Assembly: GCA_002839705.1 (NCBI GenBank)
Contig: PGYO01000004.1
Coordinates: forward strand, 124,001 to 188,000
Length of the DNA stretch: 64,000 bases
Source of the DNA: Methanobacteriales archaeon HGW-Methanobacteriales-1
GTDB taxonomy: Archaea > Methanobacteriota > Methanobacteria > Methanobacteriales > Methanobacteriaceae
Direction: 5' to 3'
This document shows, in pieces, positions 37,665 through 48,180 of the stretch. Below the pieces are notes generated by a model that searched no databases, was not told the DNA's origin, and saw only the letters and a list, made by a program, of their open reading frames with translations. The translations under genes were made by a program, and so were the position numbers. Numbering within the stretch: position 1 is the stretch's first letter; the number at the start of each line of letters is the position of its first letter.

Positions 37665-38354
37665 ATGGGACCGGTTATGATATACTGGGAATATGTGATC
37701 CTTTGCTCGATCATGGGCCTTGTTACTTACTTTAGAGGGGCTCTTGACTTTTGGGGATCTCTTTTCATGGTTATCATGGGTATTATAATCATATTAGCTG
37801 CCGGTTTTAACTGGCTACTTTTAATTCTTATTTTTCTTATTTTAGGCCTGGTATCAACCAAATACAAACATCAATATAAAAAAGAACTTGGTGTGTATGA
37901 AGGTACTCGATCTACGAAAAACGTTATTTCTAATGGGCTAGTGCCTTTTGTAATGGCTGCATTTGGATATTACGACGGTTTTGTAGGTGGATTTATTGGT
38001 TCAGTGGCTACTGCTACCGCCGATACGATGGCCAGCGAAGTTGGGGTTACCCAAACACCTCGTCTAGTTACCACCCTTAAAAAGGTAGCTCCAGGTACAG
38101 ATGGAGGAATATCAGTTTTAGGAACTGCTGCAGGTATTTTAGGGGCAGGACTAATTGGAATATTTGCATATTTACTGGGAATTCTACCAGACCCCTTTGT
38201 TTCCTTAAAAATATCCATAATAGCAGGTACTGTAGGCTGTTTTATGGACAGTTTCCTGGGAGCAATTTTCGAGAGAAGAAATTATATTACTAATGAGCAC
38301 GTTAATCTCCTGGCCACCCTCACCGGGGCATTTCTGGGAATTATACTGGTTTAA
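37665..38354 (+). CDS. DUF92 membrane protein (VTE6-like)
   Basis: 229 residues with about six hydrophobic segments. The core motif 'GGFIGSVATATADTMASEVG' type region followed by 'KKVAPGTDGGIS' defines DUF92. The plant relative VTE6 phosphorylates phytyl phosphate. Archaeal members may act on isoprenoid phosphates, but this is untested. ATG 37677 is an alternative start. The apgM gene begins 22 bp after it, so they are probably co-transcribed. Confidence 0.85.
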   Translation: MGPVMIYWEYVILCSIMGLVTYFRGALDFWGSLFMVIMGIIIILAAGFNWLLLILIFLILGLVSTKYKHQYKKELGVYEGTRSTKNVISNGLVPFVMAAFGYYDGFVGGFIGSVATATADTMASEVGVTQTPRLVTTLKKVAPGTDGGISVLGTAAGILGAGLIGIFAYLLGILPDPFVSLKISIIAGTVGCFMDSFLGAIFERRNYITNEHVNLLATLTGAFLGIILV

Positions 38355-38376
38355 GCACTTACTTAGAGTTGATAAC

Positions 38377-39609
38377 ATGAAAGGGATAATAATGATAATC
38401 GACGGGATGGCAGATCGTCCCTTAAAAGAACTGGATAACAAAACTCCGCTTGAAGCGGCTAAAACCCCCAACATGGACGAAATGGCAAAAATAGGTATCA
38501 ACGGAATAATGGATCCTATAAAACCAGGTATAAGGGCCGGAAGTGATACTTCCCACATTTCAATACTGGGATACGATCCTTATCAGGTTTACACCGGTAG
38601 AGGGCCATTTGAAGCTGCGGGCGTTGGAATAGAAGTCCTGCCTGGAGATATTGCCTTTAGGTGCAATTTTTCCACTGCTAGTAAAGAAGGCATTATAACC
38701 GACCGTCGAGCAGGGAGAATAAGGGAAAAAACAGGACAATTGGCTTCAAGTCTGAATTCCATTCATTTAGAAGGATTTGAAGATGTAGAAATCATTTTTA
38801 AAGAGTCCACCGGCCACAGGTCAGTCTTAGTGCTTAGAGGTAGCGGATTATCTGATCAAGTTAGTGATGCTGATCCTAAAAAAGAAGGAAAGGCCCCTAA
38901 AGAAATTGTAGATCTTGATGGATCTCCTGAAGCTGAAAAAACAGCCCGAGTACTTAATAAATTCGTGAGTGAATCTTATAATATTTTAAAGGATCATCCT
39001 CTGAATTTAGAGCGAATTGAAGCAGAAGAACCACCAGCCAATATAGTCCTTCCCCGAGGGGCCGGAGCCGTGCCAGATGTGCAGCCCTTCAATGAAAAAT
39101 ATGGTCTCAAATCTGCATGTATAGCTGAAACTGGTCTTATAATGGGCATTGGGAAGTTAGCAGGTATGGATATTATTGAAGTGGAAGGTGCTACAGGCGG
39201 AGTGGATACTGACCTGGAAAGTATAGGCCAAAGTATCATTAAAAACACTTCAAATGAATATAATTTCCTTTTAATCAACATAGATGGTGCTGATGAAGCA
39301 GGACACGATGGAAACCTCCAGGAAAAAGTAGATTTCATAGAAAAAGTAGATACGGTGATTGGAGAAGTAATGAAAATTCCAGATACATGTTTCATACTTA
39401 CTGCCGATCATTCCACCCCTATTTCAGTAATGGACCACACCGGGGACCCCGTTCCATTAGTAATTAATGGGCCAGAGATAAGAGTAGATGATGTGGAAAA
39501 ATTCGATGAAAGATCAGCCACTAAAGGTGGTTTATGCCGAATAAGAGGTTCTGATATAATGAATATCTTAATGGACCTGATGAACAAGTCTGAAAAGTTC
39601 GGGGCTTAA
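38377..39609 (+). CDS. apgM: 2,3-bisphosphoglycerate-independent phosphoglycerate mutase (archaeal ApgM)
   Basis: About 410 residues of the alkaline-phosphatase superfamily; interconverts 3- and 2-phosphoglycerate. Metal-ligand motifs are IDGMADRP at the start, '[15 protein letters not shown]' with the phospho-accepting Ser/Thr region, '[12 protein letters not shown]' and 'TADHSTP'. The frame is open further upstream to 38293, but [10 protein letters not shown] at 38377 with GTTGAT before it is the true start. It abuts glmM (1 bp apart). Confidence 0.93.
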   Translation: MKGIIMIIDGMADRPLKELDNKTPLEAAKTPNMDEMAKIGINGIMDPIKPGIRAGSDTSHISILGYDPYQVYTGRGPFEAAGVGIEVLPGDIAFRCNFSTASKEGIITDRRAGRIREKTGQLASSLNSIHLEGFEDVEIIFKESTGHRSVLVLRGSGLSDQVSDADPKKEGKAPKEIVDLDGSPEAEKTARVLNKFVSESYNILKDHPLNLERIEAEEPPANIVLPRGAGAVPDVQPFNEKYGLKSACIAETGLIMGIGKLAGMDIIEVEGATGGVDTDLESIGQSIIKNTSNEYNFLLINIDGADEAGHDGNLQEKVDFIEKVDTVIGEVMKIPDTCFILTADHSTPISVMDHTGDPVPLVINGPEIRVDDVEKFDERSATKGGLCRIRGSDIMNILMDLMNKSEKFGA

Positions 39610-39610
39610 T

Positions 39611-41029
39611 ATGGTGTTTAAAAACAGCAATACAAGTACCAAAAAAGAAGGGATAAAAAAAGAAGAAAAGGATATTAATCCCATCCCTCGACTTTTTGGA
39701 ACCTCAGGAATTCGAGGCAAGGTAGGAGAAAAAATAAACACCCAACTTGCTCTTGATGTTGGAAAAGCAGTTTCCAGCTATTTAAATGGGAAAGGAAATG
39801 TAGTTGTTGGTTATGATCCTAGAACATCCAATAAAATGCTGGAAAATGCATTATGTGCTGGTTTGATGGAAGGTGGTTGTAATGTTCAATATTTGGGCAT
39901 GGTTCCCACACCAGTAGTAGGTTTTGCTGCTTCCCGTCTTAATGCATCTGCCGGAGTTATGATAACCGCATCACATAACCCATCACCAGATAATGGAATA
40001 AAATTATGGAATACTAATGGAATGGCCTATTCCACTAAGCAGGAACTTGAAATAGAACGAATAATTCACGAAAAAGATTATTTAGAAAAAAATTGGAATG
40101 AACTGGGCAAAAAAGAAGAAGTTAAAGATTTAATTTCAGATTATGTTCAGGAACTTCTGGGACTGGTGGACATTAAACCGGGTCTAAAAGTAGTGGTAGA
40201 CTGTGGATCAGGCGCAGCTTCCTATTTATCCCCCCTTATTTTAAGAAAAGCTGGCTGTGAAGTTTTAAGTTTAAATTCTCAACCAGATGGATTTTTCCCT
40301 GGACGAAAACCAGAACCTAATCGTGCTAATCTAAAAGATCTTATGAAAACTGTGCAGCTTACTAAAGCAGATTTAGGAATAGCCCATGATGGTGATGCTG
40401 ATCGAATGGTTGCCGTGGATGATACTGGTGAAATGGCAGACTTTGATAAGTTACTGGCATTAATATCTCGCAGAGCTGGAGGAACCGTAATTACCACCGT
40501 AGATGCTTCCATGTGTATTGATGAATCTTTAGAAAGCATTGGTGGAAGGGTTATAAGAACCAAAGTAGGAGATGTTCATGTGGCCCATGAAATTGTTAAA
40601 CAAAATGCTTCCTTTGGTGGGGAACCTTCTGGAACCTGGCTACATCCAGAATTCTGTATGTGTCCTGATGGAATATTGTCTGCTTTGAAGGTAGTGGAAA
40701 TGGTTTCTGATCAAGGACCCCTTTCTGAGTTACTAGCATCCGTACCAGAGTACCCAACCATGCGGGAAAAACTACCTTGCCCTAATGAAAAGAAAGATAA
40801 GGTGATGGAAATTGCAGAGTCTGAATTGGAAGCTTGTTTTAATGATGTCTCAAATGTAAATAACATAGATGGCATTCGCATCTCATTGGAAGATGGTAGT
40901 TGGGTACTGGTAAGGCCATCAGGTACTGAACCTTATATCCGCATAACTCTAGAAGGAAAGAATAACACAAGGGCCGAGGAAATTCGGAAAATTTCTACAG
41001 AATTTATAGAAAAACTTCTGATTAACTAA
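39611..41029 (+). CDS. glmM: Phosphoglucosamine mutase
   Basis: 472-residue alpha-D-phosphohexomutase. Phosphoserine loop TASHNPSPDNG, metal loop DGDADR, sugar loop GGEPSG and phosphate loop RPSGTEPYIR are all intact. It converts glucosamine-6-P to glucosamine-1-P. The N-terminus has about 25 extra Lys/Ser-rich residues before the fold starts (RLFGTSGIRG). It feeds the GlmU-like enzyme next door, giving UDP-GlcNAc for pseudomurein and for N-glycans. Confidence 0.93.
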   Translation: MVFKNSNTSTKKEGIKKEEKDINPIPRLFGTSGIRGKVGEKINTQLALDVGKAVSSYLNGKGNVVVGYDPRTSNKMLENALCAGLMEGGCNVQYLGMVPTPVVGFAASRLNASAGVMITASHNPSPDNGIKLWNTNGMAYSTKQELEIERIIHEKDYLEKNWNELGKKEEVKDLISDYVQELLGLVDIKPGLKVVVDCGSGAASYLSPLILRKAGCEVLSLNSQPDGFFPGRKPEPNRANLKDLMKTVQLTKADLGIAHDGDADRMVAVDDTGEMADFDKLLALISRRAGGTVITTVDASMCIDESLESIGGRVIRTKVGDVHVAHEIVKQNASFGGEPSGTWLHPEFCMCPDGILSALKVVEMVSDQGPLSELLASVPEYPTMREKLPCPNEKKDKVMEIAESELEACFNDVSNVNNIDGIRISLEDGSWVLVRPSGTEPYIRITLEGKNNTRAEEIRKISTEFIEKLLIN

Positions 41030-41336
41030 GAGAATACTCCTAGCTATATTAATTACTAATTATCTTAATTCAATTTTTATTTTTAAATTTTATATCTTTT
41101 TTTATTTAATTTCAATAATACTGAAATTCTAATTTTTAACTGGTTTTAGAAAAAAATAGAATATATTAAATAAATTAGCAAATTTTTATTCAATTATTTA
41201 TCATGACTTAAACTAGCAACTATTAAATATTCCAATTAAGAAAATATAATTAAAAAAATAATTTAATAGAATTTAATGGATTTAATAAGGATATATTTTA
41301 TTTTAATCCCATTTTAGTGATTTAGGAGAAATTATT
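41030..41336. other. AT-rich gap between glmM and glmU
   Basis: 307 bp, no gene. A TATA-like ATATATTTTA at about 41290-41299 with AGGAG at 41323-41327 gives glmU its own promoter and a short leader. Confidence 0.45.
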
Positions 41337-42617
41337 ATGCAAGCCGTAATTCTTACTGCCGGAGAAGGGACCAGAATGCGTCCTTTAACATTAACCCGGC
41401 CCAAAACCATGCTTCCAGTAGGTGGAAAACCCATACTACAGTACAATGTAGAAGCCCTTCGAGATGCAGGAATAACTGAGATACTACTCATAGTTGGTTA
41501 TCATGAAGAAATGGTTAAGGAGCACTTTGAAAATGGTGAAAAGTTAGGTGTCCAAATTAATTACATCACCCAAAAAGAGCGTTTAGGTACGGCCCATGCC
41601 ATAGGCCACTGCCAGAACTTTATAAAAGAGGATTTTGTAGTATTAAATGGGGACATAATACTTGATCCAAAACTTTTAAGGGAATTAATAGAAAACTATC
41701 AGACCAGATCTCCCGATACCATGATGGTATTAACCGAAGTGGAAGATCCCAGCCCATTTGGTGTGGTAGAAATTAAAAACGGACAGATAACAAAAATAAT
41801 AGAAAAACCAGCCCTTGATGAAGCCCCTAGTAATCTAATTAACACCGGTGTCTATGTTTTTAATCAAGATATTCTCTCTAAAATAGAAGAAACTGAGCTT
41901 TCCCCTCGAGGCGAGTATGAAATAACTGATTCTCTGCAAATGCAAATAGATGAAGGAAAAAAGATTAAAGGATTCATTACTCATAAAAAATGGATAGATG
42001 TGGGAAGGCCTTGGGAACTTTTAGAAATTAATGAAGAATTTCTGACAAATCTGGAAGAAAAAATTGAGGGAAATATAGAAGAAGGAGTTAATATTGAAGG
42101 TATCATTGTTTTAGGTAAAAACAGTGTTATTCGCTCAGGTACCTATATTCAGGGGCCAGTTTATATTGGAGAAGACTGTGATATTGGGCCCAATAGTTAT
42201 TTAAGGAGCAATACATATCTAGGAAACCAAGTAAGTATAGGTAACGCTGTGGAAATTAAAAATTCTATTATTATGGACCACACAAATGTGAATCACCTTA
42301 CTTATGTGGGAGATTCCATAATAGGATCGAATTGTAACCTTGCTGCGGGTACCAACATAGCTAATCTCCGTTTTGACGATGAAAATGTAAAAATGAGTGT
42401 TAAAGATGAGAGAGTGGATACTGGCCGACGAAAATTGGGTGTAGTATTTGGTGATGGAGTGAAAACAGGAATTAACTCCAGTTTCAATCCAGGCGTAAAA
42501 GTTGGTATGAATTCCGCTATTGGATCTGGAACAGTTATCTATCAGGACGTAGATTCTGAAAAAATAGTCCTGGTAAAGCAAGAGTACCAGATTATTGATA
42601 AAAATCCGTCCCCCTGA
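41337..42617 (+). CDS. glmU: Bifunctional sugar-1-phosphate nucleotidylyltransferase/acetyltransferase (archaeal GlmU)
   Basis: 426 residues. The N-terminal half is a nucleotidyltransferase (GEGTRMRPLTLTRPK signature, 'LNGDIILD' with the metal Asp). From about 245 the sequence turns into left-handed beta-helix hexapeptides (IGEDCDIGPNSYL, IGNAVEIKNSIIM). This is the archaeal GlmU layout: acetylation of glucosamine-1-P and transfer of UMP. glmM lies upstream. Confidence 0.92.
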   Translation: MQAVILTAGEGTRMRPLTLTRPKTMLPVGGKPILQYNVEALRDAGITEILLIVGYHEEMVKEHFENGEKLGVQINYITQKERLGTAHAIGHCQNFIKEDFVVLNGDIILDPKLLRELIENYQTRSPDTMMVLTEVEDPSPFGVVEIKNGQITKIIEKPALDEAPSNLINTGVYVFNQDILSKIEETELSPRGEYEITDSLQMQIDEGKKIKGFITHKKWIDVGRPWELLEINEEFLTNLEEKIEGNIEEGVNIEGIIVLGKNSVIRSGTYIQGPVYIGEDCDIGPNSYLRSNTYLGNQVSIGNAVEIKNSIIMDHTNVNHLTYVGDSIIGSNCNLAAGTNIANLRFDDENVKMSVKDERVDTGRRKLGVVFGDGVKTGINSSFNPGVKVGMNSAIGSGTVIYQDVDSEKIVLVKQEYQIIDKNPSP

Positions 42618-42850
42618 AATTCTATTATAAAATTATAATATTGTTTAAACGTTAAATTTTAGATTATTATGACTTTTAATCAATATTTAAATATTTTATT
42701 TTATTATTTCTGTCATTACTGAACAGTTAATATAAAATAAATTATAAAAATATAATCTTAATGACAAATAAGAAGAATTATATTAAAATTAGTTGAATTT
42801 AAGACATTTAGACATACCTAATTATTTAATATATTGATGAGGATGATAAT

Positions 42851-43348
42851 TTGAAAATCCACCCCACTGCAAAAATATTTCCTGGTTCACAAATCATAGG
42901 GAATGTTGAAATAGGTCAGGATTCTTCAGTATGGTACAATGCCGTCATAAGGGGAGATATTGAATCTATAATCATAGGCAATTTTTCTAATGTTCAGGAC
43001 AATTGTGTGGTGCATTCTTCCAGAGAATATCCATTAGAATTAGGAGATTATGTTTCCATAGGCCATGGTGCAGTTGTGCATGGCTGCAAATTAGGTGACA
43101 ATGTCCTGGTGGGCATGAATTCTACTATATTAAATGGAGCTGAAATTGGAGAAAATTCCATTATTGGTGCTGGAGCTGTGGTGACTGAAGGTAAAAAATT
43201 CCCTCCAGAAAGTTTAATAATTGGTTTGCCTGCAAAAGCTGTTAGAACCTTGTCAGAAGAACAGACAAAATCCATAAAAGACAACGCCCTTAGATATGTG
43301 GAGCTTTCTAAGAAACACTCTGACAAAAAAAATTCAATCATTAAATAA
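42851..43348 (+). CDS. Gamma-class carbonic anhydrase-like protein
   Basis: 165-residue left-handed beta-helix protein. The three zinc or iron His ligands are visible: one in NCVVHSS and two in SIGHGAVVHGC. 'RGDIESIIIG' carries the conserved Arg-x-Asp. Family members hydrate CO2 (Cam/CamH) or have lost activity. The intact His triad supports activity. The CamH-like form without the acidic loop is more likely than Cam. TTG start behind GAGGATGAT. It probably belongs with the glmU locus only by position. Confidence 0.88.
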   Translation: MKIHPTAKIFPGSQIIGNVEIGQDSSVWYNAVIRGDIESIIIGNFSNVQDNCVVHSSREYPLELGDYVSIGHGAVVHGCKLGDNVLVGMNSTILNGAEIGENSIIGAGAVVTEGKKFPPESLIIGLPAKAVRTLSEEQTKSIKDNALRYVELSKKHSDKKNSIIK

Positions 43349-43611
43349 AATCCCGAAATTTAATAAAATGAATCATCAATTCAAGTTCAAATCAATTAAA
43401 TAAATAAATTTATAATATTCAATTTTTATATTTTATTTAACAATAAACTCTCGAAGAGATTATAATATCAATTTTAAAATTAATTTTATTAGAATAGAAT
43501 TGTTACCTGAAGTTAAAAATTATTGATATCTGATTAACTTTTAAATATTAATCCTTATTTAAATTTAAGAATAAAAAATTTAGAATAAAATAACACCCAA
43601 TAGTGATTTTC

Positions 43612-44715
43612 ATGGTTAAAATGCGTAAAATTATCAGTGAACTGGACCCTTATGTTCCTGGAAGGTCTATTAATGAAATTGCAGCAGAATACAACCTTAA
43701 AAAGGAAGATATTATAAAATTAGGATCCAATGAAAACCCCATGGGACCATCTCCAAAGGCCATGGCGGCTGTAGAATCAGAAATCAGCAAAATCAGTCAG
43801 TATCCAGAATCTGGCCTAGGTGATCTTAAAGAAGAAATAGCTCGCTATTCCCGAGTTTCACCAGAACAAGTGATAATCGGCGGAGATGGTGCTGATGAAA
43901 TCATTGAAATGCTGGGAAAAACTTTCATAGACCCTGAATGTGAATTTATAGTAGCTTTACCATCTTATATGTACTATGAATACACTTTACAGAATTATGA
44001 GGCCGTTCCAGTTTATGCTCGATGGGATGTTGAAGAAAATAAACTGGATGTGAAGTCTGTTTTGGATGTTATCAGTGAAAAGACCAGATTAATATTTTTA
44101 TGCACCCCCAACAATCCTACCGGTGGTTTAATTGATAAAAAAGATATAAAAACCATATTAGAAGGCACAGATGCATTAGTTGTGGTTGATGAGGCCTATT
44201 TTGAGTTCTCATTGATTGATAATGTGGATCTTCTGGATGATTATTCCAATTTATTCATTATGCGGACATTTTCAAAAGTTCTGGGCCTGGCCGGTATGAG
44301 AATTGGATACGGACTATCCAACAGCAAAATAATTGAATATATGCATCGAGCCAAACCAGTTTTCAGTTTAACCAAACTTTCCCATGCTGCAGCTCTAGCA
44401 ACCCTCAAAGACACGGATTATATTAAAAAATCAACCAAACTTTCTATTGCCAGTAGGGAATTTTTGTATGATGAAATTTCTAAAATAGATAATATACGAA
44501 TATTTCCATCAAAATCCAATTATCTGTTAATGGATATTAGAAAAACTGGTATGACTGCAGCAAAATTAAGTAAAAAACTATTAAAAAATGGAATTATTGT
44601 TAGAGATTGTACTTCCTTTAAAGGGCTTGACGAATATTGGATTAGGGCCAGTGTAGGTACATTAAAACAAGATGCGAAGTTTGTAAAGATTTTAAAAGAA
44701 TTAGTTTCATCTTAA
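43612..44715 (+). CDS. hisC: Histidinol-phosphate aminotransferase
   Basis: About 367-residue PLP enzyme of the histidine pathway. '[15 protein letters not shown]', the TPNNPTGG segment, '[10 protein letters not shown]' and the Schiff-base Lys in [17 protein letters not shown] are diagnostic. The start at 43612 follows GTGAT. ATG 43621 is also possible. No other his gene is adjacent, which is usual for scattered methanogen his genes. Confidence 0.92.
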   Translation: MVKMRKIISELDPYVPGRSINEIAAEYNLKKEDIIKLGSNENPMGPSPKAMAAVESEISKISQYPESGLGDLKEEIARYSRVSPEQVIIGGDGADEIIEMLGKTFIDPECEFIVALPSYMYYEYTLQNYEAVPVYARWDVEENKLDVKSVLDVISEKTRLIFLCTPNNPTGGLIDKKDIKTILEGTDALVVVDEAYFEFSLIDNVDLLDDYSNLFIMRTFSKVLGLAGMRIGYGLSNSKIIEYMHRAKPVFSLTKLSHAAALATLKDTDYIKKSTKLSIASREFLYDEISKIDNIRIFPSKSNYLLMDIRKTGMTAAKLSKKLLKNGIIVRDCTSFKGLDEYWIRASVGTLKQDAKFVKILKELVSS

Positions 44716-44865
44716 ATTGATTTTAAACTAATATTAACTCAATGTTTATATTTTAATCATATCTTACTCCCATATTATTAGCACAATCAACATAAATATA
44801 GCAATAAAAAAAAATAAACTCTTTAACCTGAAAATACTCTAAACATAAAAGAAAACGATGATTAA

Positions 44866-45564
44866 ATGAAAATAGGTGGAACATTCATATCATCCCTGGA
44901 TTTTCCCGGGCGTATTTCTCTAGTTATTTCTACGGGCGGATGCCCTCTAAGATGCCCTTACTGCCATAATCCGGAATTAATTGATGGTGGAGAAGAAATA
45001 AGTATTCCAGAAGTATTAAAACAAATTGAAGATGCTCTAGAATTTATAGATGGGTTAGTAATAACTGGTGGAGAGCCTTTAATGCAATTAAGAGAAATTG
45101 AAGAACTTTTATATTATGCTAAATCGCATGGCCTGGAAACTAAACTTGATACCAATGGATGTTATCCAGAAAGGCTTAAAAAAATATTAAATCTGGTAGA
45201 TTATGTGGGAATTGATGTAAAATCACCTTTCGACAAATATGAAAAAATTGTAGGGTCCGATATTGGAGATAATGTTGAAAAATCTCTAGAAGTAGTTTTA
45301 AATTCAGATTCAACATTTTTAGAATGTAAAACTACTTATGTGCCTGGCCTTATTTCATTTGAAGATATAAAGCAGATTTCAAGAGAGATAGAATGTGATT
45401 TATATACCATTCAGCAATTTAGAAATAGAGTTGTTCTTGATCCAGAATTAGAAAATACGTCCAGCCCCTCACCCCAAGAACTTAGAAAGATGGCAGAAAG
45501 CATAAAACCTGTTTTAAAGAAAGTAAAAATCAAAACTGCTGAATTTGGGGAAGAAATAATATAA
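44866..45564 (+). CDS. Anaerobic ribonucleotide reductase activase-type radical SAM protein
   Basis: 232 residues. The radical SAM cluster is GGCPLRCPYCHNPEL near residues 27-41, then 'GLVITGGEPLMQ' and 'LDTNGCYPE'. It fits NrdG-like activases, which install the glycyl radical on class III ribonucleotide reductase. The reductase gene is not in the window, so pyruvate-formate-lyase-activase-type roles remain possible. It is followed 106 bp later by the ASCH-TPR gene. Confidence 0.85.
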   Translation: MKIGGTFISSLDFPGRISLVISTGGCPLRCPYCHNPELIDGGEEISIPEVLKQIEDALEFIDGLVITGGEPLMQLREIEELLYYAKSHGLETKLDTNGCYPERLKKILNLVDYVGIDVKSPFDKYEKIVGSDIGDNVEKSLEVVLNSDSTFLECKTTYVPGLISFEDIKQISREIECDLYTIQQFRNRVVLDPELENTSSPSPQELRKMAESIKPVLKKVKIKTAEFGEEII

Positions 45565-45670
45565 AATTAATAGAAAATATTTAATAAAAATATAATTTAA
45601 TCTTACTAATCTAAATTAAAATTCATTATAAAACAATAATAATCATTATTTAGCTGCTAGGAGGAAACAA

Positions 45671-46804
45671 TTGCCAATTTTATCATTTGGAAGCCGTAAT
45701 ATAGATCTTATAACTGGTAAAAAAACCATGACTATTCGTAAGTTATGGAAAAAACCTCTTAAAGTAGGTGACCGATTACACTGCTACTGGAATTTAGTTT
45801 CAAAAGAGCGAAACAAAATTTTTGAGGCGGAAGTGGTTGATGTTGAAGTTTTAAAATTTGAAAATCTGATTAAAAACAACAAATTAGCGCAGGAAGAAGG
45901 TTTTAAGAACGCTTCTGAGCTGGCCAGCGAATTTAAAAAGATGTACTTAGATGAAATAAATAAAGATACCTTATTCCAAGTCATAAGATTTAAGAAGCTT
46001 CCTATTAAAGACTGGGAAGGTGAAAAAATTGATGAAAAGGCAATGATAACTCAAAGAGCAGATATCTTATTTGATTCTGGAAAATACGATAAATCAGCCA
46101 TGTGCTACACTGCTGCTCTAAAATTCGATCCTAGTGATATTTACATTTTAAATAAAAAGGGAGACAACCTTACTCGACTCGGGAAATTTGATGAAGCATT
46201 AAATTGTTATAATAATGCTCTGAAAATAGAACCAGAAAATGAATACATAATAAATAATAAAGCCATAACTCTTTTGAATTCAGGCCATCCTTATGACGCC
46301 CTGAAATGCAGTGATAAAGCCGTGCAAATCAACCCCAAAAATGCAGTAATCCTTTATTGGAGAGGTTTTATACTGGAAATGCTGGGGAAAACTTATGAAG
46401 CATTAGAAACGTATGATAATGTTCTAAAAATCGACTCTAACAATCCTGAAGTTTGGAATGCCCGTGGAAATCTTTTAACCGACTTGGGGCAAACTGAAAA
46501 GGCACTTGAAGCCTATGATAAAGCATTAGAGCTGGTTTTAGATGATAAACCTACTGCAACCGCATGGAATAGAAAAGGAAATGCTCTCTTGGAGTTAGGG
46601 AGATTCAAAGAAGCATTGAAATGTTATGAAGAAGCATTGAAACTAGATAGCAAAAATGATGTGATATGGAGCAATGAAGGTGTGGTTTTAATGGAATTAA
46701 GCCGTTTTCAGGAAGCTGTAGATGCATTTAATAAATCCCTACTCATAAATCCTCAAAATGATGATGCTAAAGTATTACGTGATGAATGCCTAGAAAACCT
46801 TTAA
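45671..46804 (+). CDS. ASCH-domain and TPR-repeat fusion protein
   Basis: 377 residues. Residues 1-115 look like an ASCH (PUA-related, RNA-binding) domain: 'LITGKKTMTIRKLWKKPLKVGDRLHCYW' pattern with a later LFQVIRF strand. From about 125 on there are seven TPR units with the W-LG-Y-A-P consensus (e.g. NKKGDNLTRLGKFDEALNCY). So a possible nucleic-acid module is joined to a protein-binding solenoid. TTG start with AGGAGG 8 nt upstream. The partner is unknown. Confidence 0.82.
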   Translation: MPILSFGSRNIDLITGKKTMTIRKLWKKPLKVGDRLHCYWNLVSKERNKIFEAEVVDVEVLKFENLIKNNKLAQEEGFKNASELASEFKKMYLDEINKDTLFQVIRFKKLPIKDWEGEKIDEKAMITQRADILFDSGKYDKSAMCYTAALKFDPSDIYILNKKGDNLTRLGKFDEALNCYNNALKIEPENEYIINNKAITLLNSGHPYDALKCSDKAVQINPKNAVILYWRGFILEMLGKTYEALETYDNVLKIDSNNPEVWNARGNLLTDLGQTEKALEAYDKALELVLDDKPTATAWNRKGNALLELGRFKEALKCYEEALKLDSKNDVIWSNEGVVLMELSRFQEAVDAFNKSLLINPQNDDAKVLRDECLENL

Positions 46805-47227
46805 AATGTTTTTTCTGTCAAATCCAATATGGAATAATTCTCTTTAAAAATCAAATATAATGCAATTTAAATCTTATTTTCAAATTTTTAATCAAAAAAA
46901 GAGTTATTAATAAACATCCCCTGCATAAAATTGCTCATTAATTAGTTTAAGATATTTTTCCCCACCAAATTTCATATATGTCTATTTAATTTTCGGGTTT
47001 TGTATATTAATAATTAATCATAAAGTATTTAATATTTGAATTAACATCCTATATTTTTACAAATTATAATCCCATTTTTCAGGGATTTTGCCTTTTTAGC
47101 AGCATATATTTAAATCAATTCCTAAATAAAAATATAAAAAGTCTTTTTTAATATTTTTATAGCTTAAAGTAGATTGAATTGTCTGTAAAACCTATTTTAA
47201 ATGATTTAAAAATTAAAAACATTTAAA

Positions 47228-47241
47228 TAGTGAATTCACTA
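47228..47241. promoter_or_regulatory. 14-bp perfect palindrome at a promoter
   Basis: TAGTGAATTCACTA is a perfect 14-bp palindrome directly after a TATA-like TTTAAATA (47222-47229). It would sit between TATA box and transcription start, a classic repressor position. Confidence 0.6.
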
Positions 47242-47267
47242 CACATAGGTATACTAAAACAAATTAG

Positions 47268-47282
47268 TAGTGTATTCCACTT
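47268..47282. promoter_or_regulatory. Related imperfect palindrome downstream
   Basis: TAGTGTATTCCACTT resembles the 47228 palindrome (AGTG-n5-CACT against AGTG-n4-CACT), 40 bp further on and just past the expected transcription start. Probably a second operator half for the same regulator. Confidence 0.45.
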
Positions 47283-47408
47283 GGAAAAATTTGTTTAGGC
47301 TATTTTCTAAGATAAATGATTTATTCTCAAACTAATCCTAAAAAGTTTTTGAATCTAAAATTTTGAATATATAAAAATTTGAAAATTTCAATATTTGAGT
47401 GATATTTT

Positions 47409-47909
47409 ATGGAAAAAGAAATTGAGCCGCCCGCGCGGCTTTTAGTATATTCAACTATACTCCTATTTTGTGCTCTTATTTTTTCTAGCACATCTTTTGC
47501 AGTCGACAACACAAAGGAAGTTAAAAACCAAAAAGATATCATATCCGGATGGTTTAAACCATCTGGCCCCGGATCAAGCCATTATGAATATAAATGGCAT
47601 TATAAATATTGGGTAAATGAATGCCCTGTCTGTCATACCCATACTCTGGCTTATAACCCTAAGGGAGTTGCTGAAGCAGAATTAACCTGTTTGAAATGTT
47701 CTGCTGATTTTGATGGGGTTACGGGAATAGAAAAACAATACAATCCTCGATGGAGATTAACTCCTGATTCCCAACCAAAAGAAGAAAAAACAGTTGTGGA
47801 AGCTGCAGAGATAGTGACTCTGGCCAAAATTTCCAGACCAACCCTGCTATTAAATAAATGGCAAATTTGGAAATCCAAAAACGATATTCCAATCCCTATT
47901 GGGTCTTAG
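47409..47909 (+). CDS. Secreted or membrane-anchored zinc-ribbon protein
   Basis: 166 residues. An N-terminal hydrophobic segment (about 11-31, LLVYSTILLFCALIFSSTSF followed by AVD) looks like a signal peptide or anchor. A 'SGWFKPSGPGSSHYEYKWHYKYW' type region precedes a zinc ribbon with CPVC and CLKC pairs. The C-terminal third is not recognised. I have an impression of similar Gly/Ser-His-Tyr plus zinc-ribbon segments near methanogen cell-wall or phage proteins but cannot name a family. The gene stands alone behind a palindrome-bearing promoter. Confidence 0.7.
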   Translation: MEKEIEPPARLLVYSTILLFCALIFSSTSFAVDNTKEVKNQKDIISGWFKPSGPGSSHYEYKWHYKYWVNECPVCHTHTLAYNPKGVAEAELTCLKCSADFDGVTGIEKQYNPRWRLTPDSQPKEEKTVVEAAEIVTLAKISRPTLLLNKWQIWKSKNDIPIPIGS

Positions 47910-48180
47910 ATTTGTTAAATGGTGTAACTCACCATTTATTTATTTTAAATTGATTCCATTATTTAATTGTTATTAAATTTTATTTATTTTTGTTTTATTT
48001 TATTAAAAAGAGTTTTTTATGCAATTTCTTGCTTAATTAACCAAAAAAAGCATTTATTAGATTAAATAATATCTTAATTTAAACCATAGTATTTATTACT
48101 CTAAATTAAAAATAATATAAGAAATCCCGGGTTTAATATGTTATTTTAGTAAACCAATGTAGATCTTTAAAACTTCAGCC

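Larger units (their letters stand above)
46805..47408. other. Long intergenic region before the zinc-ribbon protein
   Basis: 604 bp. A 22-codon minus-strand frame (46907-46975) is too short to call. AATCCC/GGGATT (47068-47087) is a weak hairpin followed by T's. The last part (47220-47285) is a clear promoter with palindromes, and the predicted leader is about 160 nt. Confidence 0.5.

Noticed and set aside
43380-43400. GTTCAAATC resembling a tRNA T-arm
   Set aside because: No acceptor stem or other arms can be drawn around it.
46907-46975. 22-codon minus-strand frame with protein-like composition
   Set aside because: Too short and without a ribosome site; cannot be told from chance.
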